From: Actinomycetota bacterium
GTDB taxonomy: Bacteria > Actinomycetota > Actinomycetes > S36-B12
Assembly (NCBI GenBank): GCA_003456155.1
Contig: DMPC01000111.1
Span: 1 to 12,510, forward strand
Length of the DNA stretch: 12,510 nt
Reading direction: 5' to 3'
In this document: one piece after another, positions 5,730 through 12,510 of the stretch
How positions within the stretch are numbered: position 1 is the stretch's first letter
Layout: the number at the start of each line of letters is the position of its first letter
Position numbers and translations under genes: made by a program
Notes under the pieces: model-generated
What the model was told of the DNA's origin: nothing
What the model saw: the letters and a program-made list of their open reading frames with translations, nothing else
Database searches by the model: none

Positions 5730-5743
5730 TTACTGACGAGTAA
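5730..5743. promoter_or_regulatory. Palindromic operator candidate in the fadA promoter
   Basis: TTACT-GACG-AGTAA has perfect 5-bp inverted arms. Its last three bases are the first three of the TAATAT -10 box, so a bound protein should block RNA polymerase. A TetR-family fatty-acid-responsive repressor is a reasonable guess from the site form and the genes controlled, but the regulator is not in this window. Confidence 0.55.
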
Positions 5744-5746
5744 TAT
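5741..5746 (+). promoter_or_regulatory. -10 box of the fadAB promoter
   Basis: TAATAT is a strong TAnnnT match in a locally AT-rich patch that stands out from the GC-rich surroundings. Transcription would begin near 5753 and give a leader of about 25 bases carrying the AGGGAG ribosome site (5766-5771). No clear -35 is present, because the upstream operator copy fills that area. Confidence 0.55.
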
Positions 5747-5761
5747 CGGTTCACTGACCGA
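5746..5761. promoter_or_regulatory. Inverted repeat over the expected fadA transcription start
   Basis: TCGGT at 5746-5750 and ACCGA at 5757-5761 form perfect 5-bp arms around TCACTG. The site begins on the last base of the -10 box and spans the predicted +1. It could be a second operator or an early mRNA hairpin. Confidence 0.4.
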
Positions 5762-5776
5762 GAGCAGGGAGTCGCT

Positions 5777-6976
5777 GTGTCCCGAACCGTCCAGGACGTC
5801 GTCTTCGTCGACGGCGTTCGCACCCCCTTCGGCAAGGCCGGCAGCGCGCTTGCCGAGACACGAGCCGATGACCTCGTGGTGAAGGTGTTCCGAGAGATCC
5901 TCCGGCGCAATCCCAACCTGCCCGCGGAGCGCATCGACGATGTCGCGGTCGCCGCCACGACACAGGTGGGCGATCAGGGCATGACGCTCGGCCGCACGGC
6001 CTCGCTCCTCGCGGGGCTGCCGTTCACGGTGCCGGGCTACGCGATCGATCGCATGTGCGCGGGCGCAATGACGGCGGTCACGACCCTGAGCTCGGGAATC
6101 ATGGCCGGGGCCTACGACATCGCCCTGGCGGGCGGTGTGGAGAGCATGTCGCGGCACCCCATGGGCGACGGCATGGACCCCAACCCGCGGTTCCTCTCGG
6201 AGCGTCTCGTCGACACCGACGCACTCGTCATGGGAGCGACCGCGGAGAATCTCCATGACCGCTACCCGCAGTTGACGAAGGACCGCGCTGACGCCTTCGC
6301 GCATGCATCGCAGATGAAGACGGCGAAGGCCTATGCCGAGGGCTGGATCCAGCCGGACCTCGTTCCGATCGCAACACGCTCGCAGGAGCTCGGCTGGGGA
6401 ATGCTGAGCCAGGACGAGTCCATGCGACCGGAGACCACGCTGGCTGGCCTCGCCGGTCTGAAGACCCCGTTCCGCGCCCATGGCCGTGTCACGGCGGGAA
6501 ACTCGTCTGGCCTCAATGACGGTGCGACGGCAGCGCTGCTGGCCTCGGAGGCGATGGCAGACGACCTGGGCCTGACCAAGAAGATGCGGATGGTCGGCTT
6601 CGCCTTCGCCGGTGTCGAGCCGGAGTTCATGGGCGTCGGTCCGGTCCCCAGCACCGAGAAGGCGCTCAGCAGGGCGGGACTCTCCATCGATGACATCGGC
6701 CTGTTCGAGGTGAACGAGGCGTTCGCTGTCCAGGTGCTCGCGCTCCTCGACCACTTCGGCATCCCCGACGATGACCCACGGGTCAACCCGATGGGAGGCG
6801 CTATCGCAGTCGGGCATCCCCTTGCCTCCAGCGGCATCCGGCTGATGACCTACCTGGCCAAGGACTTCGAGCGCCATCCGGAGGTGCGCTACGGCATCAC
6901 CACCATGTGCATCGGCCTGGGCATGGGCGGGACCGTCATCTGGGAGAACCTTCAGACCACTGGGAGCAGGGCATGA
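5777..6976 (+). CDS. fadA: Acetyl-CoA acyltransferase (3-ketoacyl-CoA thiolase)
   Basis: The enzyme carries out the last step of beta-oxidation, cleaving 3-ketoacyl-CoA with CoA to acetyl-CoA and a chain two carbons shorter. The 399-residue protein has the full thiolase set: nucleophile C94 in DRMCAGAM, the VNEAFA motif (312-317), H347 in GGAIAVGHPLASSG and the general base C378 in TMCIGLGMGG. It is soluble and of normal length. GTG 5777 is chosen because AGGGAG (5766-5771) lies five bases before it and the domain begins at once (VFVDGVRTPFGK). The stop overlaps the fadB start as ATGA, so the two are translationally coupled and should form the alpha/beta beta-oxidation complex. An acetyl-CoA acetyltransferase is hard to exclude from sequence alone, but the coupling with fadB favours the long-chain degradative role. 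Control is likely through the repeat cluster at 5707-5761. Confidence 0.96.
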   Translation: MSRTVQDVVFVDGVRTPFGKAGSALAETRADDLVVKVFREILRRNPNLPAERIDDVAVAATTQVGDQGMTLGRTASLLAGLPFTVPGYAIDRMCAGAMTAVTTLSSGIMAGAYDIALAGGVESMSRHPMGDGMDPNPRFLSERLVDTDALVMGATAENLHDRYPQLTKDRADAFAHASQMKTAKAYAEGWIQPDLVPIATRSQELGWGMLSQDESMRPETTLAGLAGLKTPFRAHGRVTAGNSSGLNDGATAALLASEAMADDLGLTKKMRMVGFAFAGVEPEFMGVGPVPSTEKALSRAGLSIDDIGLFEVNEAFAVQVLALLDHFGIPDDDPRVNPMGGAIAVGHPLASSGIRLMTYLAKDFERHPEVRYGITTMCIGLGMGGTVIWENLQTTGSRA

Positions 6977-9069
6977 GCGACACTGCGACAGCGAATCCGG
7001 ACGAGGTCGTCACCCACGCCCGGGTACGGCGCATCGAGCTCCCGGACGGAGCCGGGACTCTGGCGATGATCACGATCGACAACGATCGCGACCACACCCG
7101 CCCCACCACCTTCGGGCCCGCCGGACTCGCGGCGCTCGATGCGGCGATCGATGAGGTGTCGGCGATGACCGACATCTCCGCGGTCGCCGTCACCGGCAAG
7201 CCCTTCATCTTCGCCGTGGGTGCTGACCTCTCAGCGATCGGGCTGGTCGATCAGCGCGACGTGATCCTGGAGTTCGGCCAACGGGGCCACGCCGTGTTCC
7301 GCCGCCTCGGGGAGCTTGCTGTCCCCTCATTCGCCTTCGTCAATGGTGCGGCCATGGGCGGTGGCACGGAGATCGCCCTCCACTGCAGTTACCGCACGAT
7401 GTCCACGGCTGCGGCCGCCATGTCCCTGCCGGAGGTGTTCCTCGGGCTGATCCCCGGATGGGGTGGTGCGTGGCTGCTGCCGAACCTGATCGGACCTGCA
7501 GCTGCCCTCGAGGTGATCGTCGCCAATGCCCTGCAGCAGAACAAGCAGTTGAAGCCGAAGGATGCTCTCCGGCTGGGCGTCGTCGATGTGGTCCTCGACT
7601 CCGCCGACTTCCTCGAGCAGTCGCTGCGCTGGGCTGCCGGTGTCCTCAATGGCACTGTCATCGTGAAGCGTCCCGAGATCGACCGCGAGAACTGGGATGC
7701 GATTGTCGACATCGCGACGACGATGCTCGATGAGAAGGTTCATCGGGCCACGCCCGCACCGTACCGAGCCCTCGATCTCGTGCGTGCGGCACGAACCTGC
7801 TCGCGCACCGAGGGATTTGCGGCCGAGGATGAGGCGCTTGCGGATCTGGTGATGGGTGAGGATCTCCGGGCCTCGCTGTACGCCTTTGATCTGGTCCAGA
7901 AGCGTGCCAAGCGACCCATGGGAGCCCCGGACAAGTCCCTCGCCCGCCCGGTCCGCAAGGTCGGTGTCGTAGGCGCCGGGCTCATGGCCAGCCAGCTGGC
8001 ACTGCTCTTCGCGAAGCGTCTTCAGGTGCCGGTCGTCATGACCGACCTCGATCAGGAGCGGGTCGAGAAGGGGCTGGCCTACATCCATGGACAGATCGCT
8101 GCTGATCGGGACAAGGGTCGCCTCACCGCGGATCGCGCCAATCGCCTGACCGCACTGGTGAGCGGTTCCACCGACTCGACGGTCTTCGCGGATGCGGATT
8201 TCGTGATCGAGGCGGTCTTCGAAGATCTCGCGGTGAAGAGGACGGTGTTCACGCAGTTGGAGGCCGTCGTCTCAGCGGAATGCATCCTTGCGACCAACAC
8301 CTCATCCCTCTCGGTCACGGCGATGGCTGAGGGCCTGGCTCATCCCGAGCGCGTGGTCGGCTTCCACTTCTTCAATCCGGTGGCGGTCATGCCCCTGCTG
8401 GAGATCGCCCGGGCTGAGCAGACGGACGACGCGACCCTGGCGACGGCATTCGTGGTCGGCAAGCAGTTGAAGAAGTCATGTGTGCTGGTCAAGGATGCTC
8501 CGGCGTTCGTCGTGAACAGGCTCCTCACCCGGTATCTCAACGAGATCGTCGCGGCTGTCGACGAGGGGACTCCCATCGACGTGGCCGATCGCGCGAGCAA
8601 CGCGCTTGGACTGCCGATGTCCCCCTTCCAGCTGCTCGCGCTGGTGGGCCCGGGCGTTGCCCTGCATGTCTCCGAGACCATGCACGATGCCTTTCCGGAC
8701 CGCTACGCCGTATCGGACAACATGCGGCGGATGGTCGAGGCGGGCATCACGTCGGTGTGGATCCCAGGAGATGGGGGCACCCCCATCCTGGATCCGCGTG
8801 TGAACGAGGTGCTGGTGCAAGGTGACTCGCCATCGGACGAGGAGCAGCTGGTCCAGAGGATCAGCCTGGCCCTCGCCGACGAGGCGCGTCGGATGCTGGA
8901 TGAAGGCGTCGTGGCCGAGGCTCAGGACATCGACCTGTGCATGATCCTGGGCGCTGGCTGGCCCTTCTGGCTGGGCGGGTTGACGCCCTACCTCGACCGG
9001 ACGGGAGCCGCCGAAATGTCAGGGGGCCGACGATTCCTGCCCCGCGGAGTTGCGTCACTGCCCGGCTAG
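6973..9069 (+). CDS. fadB: Beta-oxidation multifunctional protein: enoyl-CoA hydratase / 3-hydroxyacyl-CoA dehydrogenase
   Basis: This 698-residue protein performs the two middle steps of beta-oxidation. The N-terminal crotonase domain (about 15-230) has the oxyanion-hole segments FAVGADLS (80-87) and GAAMGGGTE (125-133), and the two catalytic glutamates E133 and E154 (SLPEVFLGLIPGWGG). After a helical linker, an NAD-binding 3-hydroxyacyl-CoA dehydrogenase domain starts near 327 with VGVVGAGLMASQLA, in which the third glycine of GxGxxG is A339, as in actinobacterial homologues I recall. H465 in GFHFFNPV and E477 form the catalytic dyad, and the dehydrogenase C-terminal domains follow (about 510-690). 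ATG 6973 overlaps the fadA stop by four bases and has GGAG six bases upstream; the frame is open further back but only inside fadA. It converges on dxs with nine bases between stops and no evident terminator. Confidence 0.96.
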   Translation: MSDTATANPDEVVTHARVRRIELPDGAGTLAMITIDNDRDHTRPTTFGPAGLAALDAAIDEVSAMTDISAVAVTGKPFIFAVGADLSAIGLVDQRDVILEFGQRGHAVFRRLGELAVPSFAFVNGAAMGGGTEIALHCSYRTMSTAAAAMSLPEVFLGLIPGWGGAWLLPNLIGPAAALEVIVANALQQNKQLKPKDALRLGVVDVVLDSADFLEQSLRWAAGVLNGTVIVKRPEIDRENWDAIVDIATTMLDEKVHRATPAPYRALDLVRAARTCSRTEGFAAEDEALADLVMGEDLRASLYAFDLVQKRAKRPMGAPDKSLARPVRKVGVVGAGLMASQLALLFAKRLQVPVVMTDLDQERVEKGLAYIHGQIAADRDKGRLTADRANRLTALVSGSTDSTVFADADFVIEAVFEDLAVKRTVFTQLEAVVSAECILATNTSSLSVTAMAEGLAHPERVVGFHFFNPVAVMPLLEIARAEQTDDATLATAFVVGKQLKKSCVLVKDAPAFVVNRLLTRYLNEIVAAVDEGTPIDVADRASNALGLPMSPFQLLALVGPGVALHVSETMHDAFPDRYAVSDNMRRMVEAGITSVWIPGDGGTPILDPRVNEVLVQGDSPSDEEQLVQRISLALADEARRMLDEGVVAEAQDIDLCMILGAGWPFWLGGLTPYLDRTGAAEMSGGRRFLPRGVASLPG

Positions 9070-9078
9070 CTTCCAGGC

Positions 9079-10995
9079 TCAGCCAGGATCCCTGACGGCC
9101 GCAGACTGCGTGAGCAGCGGATCGGAACGCCCGGCGATGGTCTCCACGATGGAGCGGGCGATGTCCTGCGCCGACAAGCCGCAGGCCGCCAGCACCTGGA
9201 TGCGCTTCCCGTGGTCCAGGAAGCGATCCGGAACCCCCAACGTCCGAATCGGGGTGTCGATTCCCGCATCACCCATGGCCTGGGCCAGGGCGACGCCCAC
9301 GCCACCGACGCGAACACCGTCCTCCAGCGTCACCACGAGGCGGTAGCGAGCAGCGGTCTCGACGACGCCAGGGGGGACGGGCTTCACCCAGCATGGATCC
9401 ACCACTCGGCACCCCACACCCTGGGCGCGCAGCCGCTCCGCCACCTCGATCCCCAGGGATGCGAAGGGGCCTACCGTGACCAGGAGGACGTCCGGGGCGT
9501 CCGCGTCGAAGACCACATCGTGATCGGAGAGCCTCTCGACAGCTGGGATCGTCGGCCCGAGGGTGCCCTTGGGGAAGCGCACGACCGTGGGCGCGTCAGC
9601 CACGGCAACCGCCTCGCGGAGCTGCCGTCTCAAGGTGGCCTCATCCCTCGGTGCCGCGATCCGGAGTCCGGGAATCACCTGAAGGACGGAGAGGTCCCAG
9701 ATCCCATTGTGGCTCGCGCCGTCATCGCCCGTGATGCCTGCGCGATCGAGCACGAAGGTCACCCCTGCCCGGTGCAGGGCGCAGTCCATGAGCACCTGGT
9801 CGAACGCCCGATTGAGGAAGGTGGCGTAGAGGGCCACCACCGGGTGCAGGCCCGCATAGGCCATGCCGGCCGCACTCGTCACCGCATGCTGCTCGGCGAT
9901 GCCGACGTCGAAGGTGCGCTCCGGGAACTCCCGCGAGAAGCGATCCAGCCCGGTGGGTCCCAGCATCGCTGCGGTGATCGCCACGACATCGTCGCGATCG
10001 CGACCAATACGGACGAGCTCGTCGGAGAAGGCACCGGTCCACGTCGGTCCTGACTGCGACACGGGGCGCCCGGTGTCAGGATCGATGACACCCACGCCGT
10101 GGAAGCGATCCGCCTCGTCATTCTCAGCGGGCGCATATCCGTACCCCTTGTGCGTGATCACATGAACGATCACGGGACCCTCGAAGTCGCGTGCCCTCCC
10201 GAGGGCGAACTCCACCTCGGCCTCGTCATGGCCATCGACAGGTCCGATGTACTTCAGGCCGAGATCCTCGAACAGTCCCTGCGGCGCGACGATGTCCTTG
10301 ACACCCTTCTTCATGCCGTGGAGAGCTCCGTAGATCGGATCGCCTACTAGCGGCGTCCGGTGAAGGACGCGCTTGCCCCAGCCCATCACGCGCTCGTACC
10401 CCCGCGTGGTGCGCAGCGTCGACAGGTGATGAGCCACTCCCCCGATGGTCGGAGAGTAGGAGCGAGCGTTGTCGTTCACCACGATCACCAGAGGCCGCTC
10501 CGAGGCCGCGATGTTGTTGAGTGCCTCCCACGCCATCCCACCCGTGAGCGCACCGTCCCCGATCACCGCCACGACACGACGGCGACCGAGGTCCCCCTGG
10601 AGCTGGAGGGCCTTGGCAATCCCATCGGCGTAGGACAGGGCCGTCGACGCATGAGAGTTCTCGATCACGTCATGGACGCTCTCCTGGCGGCTCGGGTATC
10701 CGGAGAGGCCGCCGGACTGTCGCAACGCCCCGAACTCCGCGGCACGCCCGGTCAGGATCTTGTGCACGTACGCCTGATGGCCGGTGTCCCACAGGATGAC
10801 GTCATCAGGGGACGTGAAGACCCGATGCAGGGCGATGGACAGTTCGACGACACCCAGGTTCGGGCCCAGATGGCCTCCTGTGGCGGAGACCTTCTCCACG
10901 AGGAAGGACCGGATCTCCTGGGCGAGTCGAGGAAGATCGTCGCTCGGCAGGGCGCGGACATCACGGGGGTCGTGGATGTCGTCCAGCAGGGTCAC
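9079..10995 (-). CDS. dxs: 1-deoxy-D-xylulose-5-phosphate synthase
   Basis: Dxs condenses pyruvate and glyceraldehyde-3-phosphate with thiamine diphosphate, the entry step of the MEP route to isoprenoids (and a branch to thiamine and pyridoxal). The 638-residue protein is full length. The N-terminal TPP domain shows SATGGHLGPNLGVVELS (37-53), the GDG...NN cofactor motif (146-161) and NDNARSYSPTIGG (174-186). The pyrimidine-binding domain holds the catalytic glutamate E368 in GIAEQHAVT and DRAGITGDDGASHNG (417-431). A transketolase C-terminal domain follows. The GTG start at 10995 gives the usual actinobacterial opening MTLLDDIHDPRDVRAL. There is no Shine-Dalgarno, but TAGAAT lies six bases upstream, so the transcript is probably leaderless and has its own promoter, separate from the acnA series 78 bases upstream. 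Confidence 0.97.
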   Translation of the reverse strand: MTLLDDIHDPRDVRALPSDDLPRLAQEIRSFLVEKVSATGGHLGPNLGVVELSIALHRVFTSPDDVILWDTGHQAYVHKILTGRAAEFGALRQSGGLSGYPSRQESVHDVIENSHASTALSYADGIAKALQLQGDLGRRRVVAVIGDGALTGGMAWEALNNIAASERPLVIVVNDNARSYSPTIGGVAHHLSTLRTTRGYERVMGWGKRVLHRTPLVGDPIYGALHGMKKGVKDIVAPQGLFEDLGLKYIGPVDGHDEAEVEFALGRARDFEGPVIVHVITHKGYGYAPAENDEADRFHGVGVIDPDTGRPVSQSGPTWTGAFSDELVRIGRDRDDVVAITAAMLGPTGLDRFSREFPERTFDVGIAEQHAVTSAAGMAYAGLHPVVALYATFLNRAFDQVLMDCALHRAGVTFVLDRAGITGDDGASHNGIWDLSVLQVIPGLRIAAPRDEATLRRQLREAVAVADAPTVVRFPKGTLGPTIPAVERLSDHDVVFDADAPDVLLVTVGPFASLGIEVAERLRAQGVGCRVVDPCWVKPVPPGVVETAARYRLVVTLEDGVRVGGVGVALAQAMGDAGIDTPIRTLGVPDRFLDHGKRIQVLAACGLSAQDIARSIVETIAGRSDPLLTQSAAVRDPG

Positions 10996-11001
10996 CGGCC
11001 G

Positions 11002-11007
11002 ATTCTA
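11002..11007 (-). promoter_or_regulatory. -10 box for a probably leaderless dxs transcript
   Basis: On the minus strand TAGAAT matches the TATAAT consensus at five of six bases and is followed by six bases and the GTG start of dxs. No convincing -35 is seen; a small inverted repeat, CGTCG-ACG-CGACG (11030-11042), lies just upstream of that area. Confidence 0.55.
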
Positions 11008-11049
11008 GGTGATGCACCCGGTCGGCACCCGTCGACGCGACGTGCGGGC

Positions 11050-11083
11050 CCCAGTCCCCGAGCGCCTGGGTTTCAGTCCCCGA
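11050..11083 (-). repeat. Short direct repeat and stem-loop at the end of the 115-residue gene
   Basis: On the plus strand CAGTCCCCGA occurs at 11052-11061 and 11074-11083, 22 bp apart; the second copy includes the stop codon of the upstream gene. Overlapping the first copy, CCCAG (11050-11054) can pair with CTGGG (11066-11070) over an 11-base loop. This stem lies two bases after the stop and has no U-tract, so any terminator role before the dxs promoter is uncertain. Confidence 0.3.
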
Positions 11084-11420
11084 TGAGGGCCCGACCCACC
11101 GCATCGACCTCTCTCTGGATCTGGAGCAGGGCGGCCCCCTCGCTCTCCAGGGCCGCGAGGACCGTCGCCACCTGCTGAGGCTCCAGGGAGGTCGCCAGGC
11201 GCACCCGCGCGGACGCATAGGCCGCTCTCAGGCCGTCGATCTCGCCGCGAACCACGTCCTGCACGACAAGGCAGAGGGCGGCAGGGAAGGTCGTCAGTGC
11301 TGAGCTGCGCAGGCCTGCCGGCGAGCGATCCAGCAGCCAGCCGACGACGCGGGCATCGAACTCCGCCTCCGAGGGCGCGGGGAGATCGCGAGGCCAGCCG
11401 GGCGGAACCGTGGGCGGCAC
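11073..11420 (-). CDS. Conserved-looking hypothetical protein between acnA and dxs
   Basis: The 115-residue protein opens with VPPGWPRDLPAPSEAEFDAR and VVGWLLDRSP, a PPGWP-start form that I recall for small uncharacterised actinobacterial proteins encoded beside acnA or dxs; this is memory of context, not a database hit. The rest (about 45-112) is predicted helical, with heptad-like spacing in LATSLEPQQVATVLAALESE and LLQIQREVDAVGRAL. There is no signal peptide, membrane segment or catalytic motif. GTG 11420 is used: it follows the acnA stop by five bases, so the gene is almost certainly co-transcribed and coupled with acnA, and there is no independent Shine-Dalgarno. Function unknown; the position suggests, but does not show, a link with aconitase. 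Confidence 0.8.
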   Translation of the reverse strand: MPPTVPPGWPRDLPAPSEAEFDARVVGWLLDRSPAGLRSSALTTFPAALCLVVQDVVRGEIDGLRAAYASARVRLATSLEPQQVATVLAALESEGAALLQIQREVDAVGRALIGD

Positions 11421-11425
11421 CGTGG

Positions 11426-12510
11426 TCAGAGCAGCGAGCGCAGGACGAACTGCAGGATGCCGCCATGACGGTAGTAGTCCGCCTCGCCGGGAGTGTCGAT
11501 CCGGACCATCGCCGTGAACTCGACGGTGCGCCCGTCTGCCGCCACGGCCTCCACGTCGACGGTGCGGGGAATGGATCCCTCGTTCAGCGCAGTGATGCCG
11601 CGGATGGTGAACACCTCATCCCCCTGCAGTCCGAGCGACTCGGCTGAGGCCCCTTGCGGGAACTGAAGCGGCAGCACGCCCATGCCGATGAGATTCGAAC
11701 GATGGATGCGCTCGTAGGACTCGGCGATCACTGCTCGGACCCCGAGGAGTGCGGTCCCCTTGGCGGCCCAGTCCCTGCTCGATCCAGATCCGTATTCCTT
11801 GCCGGCAAGGATGACGAGTGGCGTGTGATGGGCCGCGTAGGCCATCGCCGCGTCGTACACCGGCACGGTCGAGAGATCGGGGGTGGTGAAGTCGACGGTG
11901 TATCCGCCCTCGACCCCGTCGAGCATGAGGTTCCGCAGGCGGATGTTCGCGAACGTTCCTCGGATCATCACCTCATGGTTGCCCCGGCGGGAGCCGTAGG
12001 AATTGAAGTCCCGCCGGTCGACACCGTGCTCGAGCAGGTACTGGCCTGCTGGGCTCTCCGGCTTGATCGAGCCCGCCGGAGAGATGTGGTCGGTGGTCAC
12101 GGAGTCGCCCAGCTTGAGAAGGACTCGGGCCCCGCTGATGTCCTGAACCGGATCCGGGGTGATGCCCATGCCGTCGAAGTACGGAGGCTTGCGCACGTAG
12201 GTGCTGTCCGGCGCCCACGCGAAGGTGTCCCCCGTGGGCGTCTGCAGGGACTGCCAGCGCTCATCGCCGGTGAAGACGTCGGCATTGCGCTGAACGAACT
12301 GGTCCCGGCTGACAGCCTGGTCGATGACAGCCTGGATCTCCGTCGCGCTGGGCCAGATGTCCGCGAGGTAGACGCCCTTGCCCTCCGGGTCGTATCCCAG
12401 CGGCTCGTTGATGACGTCGATGTCCATGGTTCCCGCGAGCGCATAGGCGACCACGAGGGGCGGTGACGCGAGGTAGTTCATCTTCACGTCGGGGTTGATC
12501 CGGCCCTCGA
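11426..12510 (-). CDS. acnA: Aconitate hydratase A, C-terminal 360 residues (5' part beyond window)
   Basis: Aconitase interconverts citrate and isocitrate through cis-aconitate in the TCA cycle using a [4Fe-4S] cluster. The visible part begins inside the gene (EGRINPDVKMNYLASPPLVV) and runs to a normal end. It contains the tail of the cluster-bearing core and the whole swivel domain: GDSVTTDHISPAG, NSYGSRRGNHEVM (which contributes active-site arginine), GKEYGSGSSRDWAAKG (substrate-binding Ser and Arg) and ESYERIHRSNLIGMGVLPLQF. The cluster cysteines lie outside the window. The GTG at 12487 is internal, not the start, because the frame stays open and conserved to the edge. No acnR-like TetR gene follows; the 115-residue gene does, five bases after the stop. 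Confidence 0.97.
   Translation of the reverse strand, partial: EGRINPDVKMNYLASPPLVVAYALAGTMDIDVINEPLGYDPEGKGVYLADIWPSATEIQAVIDQAVSRDQFVQRNADVFTGDERWQSLQTPTGDTFAWAPDSTYVRKPPYFDGMGITPDPVQDISGARVLLKLGDSVTTDHISPAGSIKPESPAGQYLLEHGVDRRDFNSYGSRRGNHEVMIRGTFANIRLRNLMLDGVEGGYTVDFTTPDLSTVPVYDAAMAYAAHHTPLVILAGKEYGSGSSRDWAAKGTALLGVRAVIAESYERIHRSNLIGMGVLPLQFPQGASAESLGLQGDEVFTIRGITALNEGSIPRTVDVEAVAADGRTVEFTAMVRIDTPGEADYYRHGGILQFVLRSLL

Noticed and set aside
5627..6877. 416-residue minus-strand frame opposite fadA
   Set aside because: Composition is that of a codon-shadow; fadA on the plus strand has every catalytic motif, and the frame crosses the fadA promoter cluster.
7327..8088. 253-residue minus-strand frame opposite fadB
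   Set aside because: No recognisable motif and wholly contained within a complete fadB.
9070..9078. Search for a terminator between convergent fadB and dxs
   Set aside because: Only nine bases separate the stops and no stem-loop longer than four base pairs was found around them.
9211..10053. Long plus-strand frames opposite dxs and acnA (also 10360-11178 and 11654-12466)
   Set aside because: All lie opposite well-supported enzymes and are rich in Arg/His/Gly without domain character, as expected for third-position GC bias.
1..12510. Defence system, phage, integron, CRISPR or transposon content
   Set aside because: No transposase, integrase, nuclease toxin, spacer array or terminal repeats were seen; the genes form a conserved actinobacterial chromosomal neighbourhood with even composition.

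Overview
The window is high-GC DNA, about two thirds G+C by eye, with tightly packed genes. GTG starts are frequent and several genes have a TAnnnT box 6-7 bases before the start codon instead of a Shine-Dalgarno. The gene content points to an actinobacterium, probably of the Micrococcales type: DUF3000, an HRDC-type ribonuclease D, a DesA-like soluble acyl-ACP desaturase, a DUF4916 Nudix-like protein and an AcnA-type aconitase. No mobile element, CRISPR array, tRNA or rRNA was seen. It is a chromosomal housekeeping and lipid-metabolism region.

Left part (1-2666): the N-terminus of a secreted protein runs off the left edge on the minus strand. It is divergent from gluQ (glutamyl-Q tRNA(Asp) synthetase), which converges on an acyl-ACP desaturase read on the minus strand. 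Divergent from the desaturase is a very acidic orphan protein of 154 residues. The two divergent gaps each hold an operator-like inverted repeat.

Middle part (2674-5720): a Nudix-like DUF4916 gene (minus) and msrB (plus) diverge from a 131-base gap. That gap holds an exact 12-bp direct repeat and two candidate leaderless promoters. Then come DUF3000 (also apparently leaderless) and rnd. rnd has no usable ATG, GTG or TTG near its expected start and most likely begins at CTG 4464, behind a GGAGG.

Right part (5721-12510): fadA and fadB overlap by ATGA and form a beta-oxidation pair. Their promoter lies inside a compact cluster of repeats: two copies of a TTACY-GAYG-AGTAR site 23 bp apart, then a TCGGT-N6-ACCGA inverted repeat. 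Converging on fadB from the right is a minus-strand series: acnA (its 5' part is beyond the window), a 115-residue conserved-looking protein 5 bases behind it, and dxs with its own strong-looking -10 box.

Together the genes cover fatty-acid desaturation and beta-oxidation feeding acetyl-CoA to the TCA cycle (aconitase), the first step of the MEP isoprenoid pathway (dxs), tRNA modification and RNA trimming (gluQ, rnd), and repair of oxidised methionine (msrB). I found no clear new multi-gene system. The best leads are the repeat cluster in front of fadAB, the set of leaderless starts, the CTG start of rnd, and the uncharacterised acidic, DUF4916 and DUF3000 proteins.
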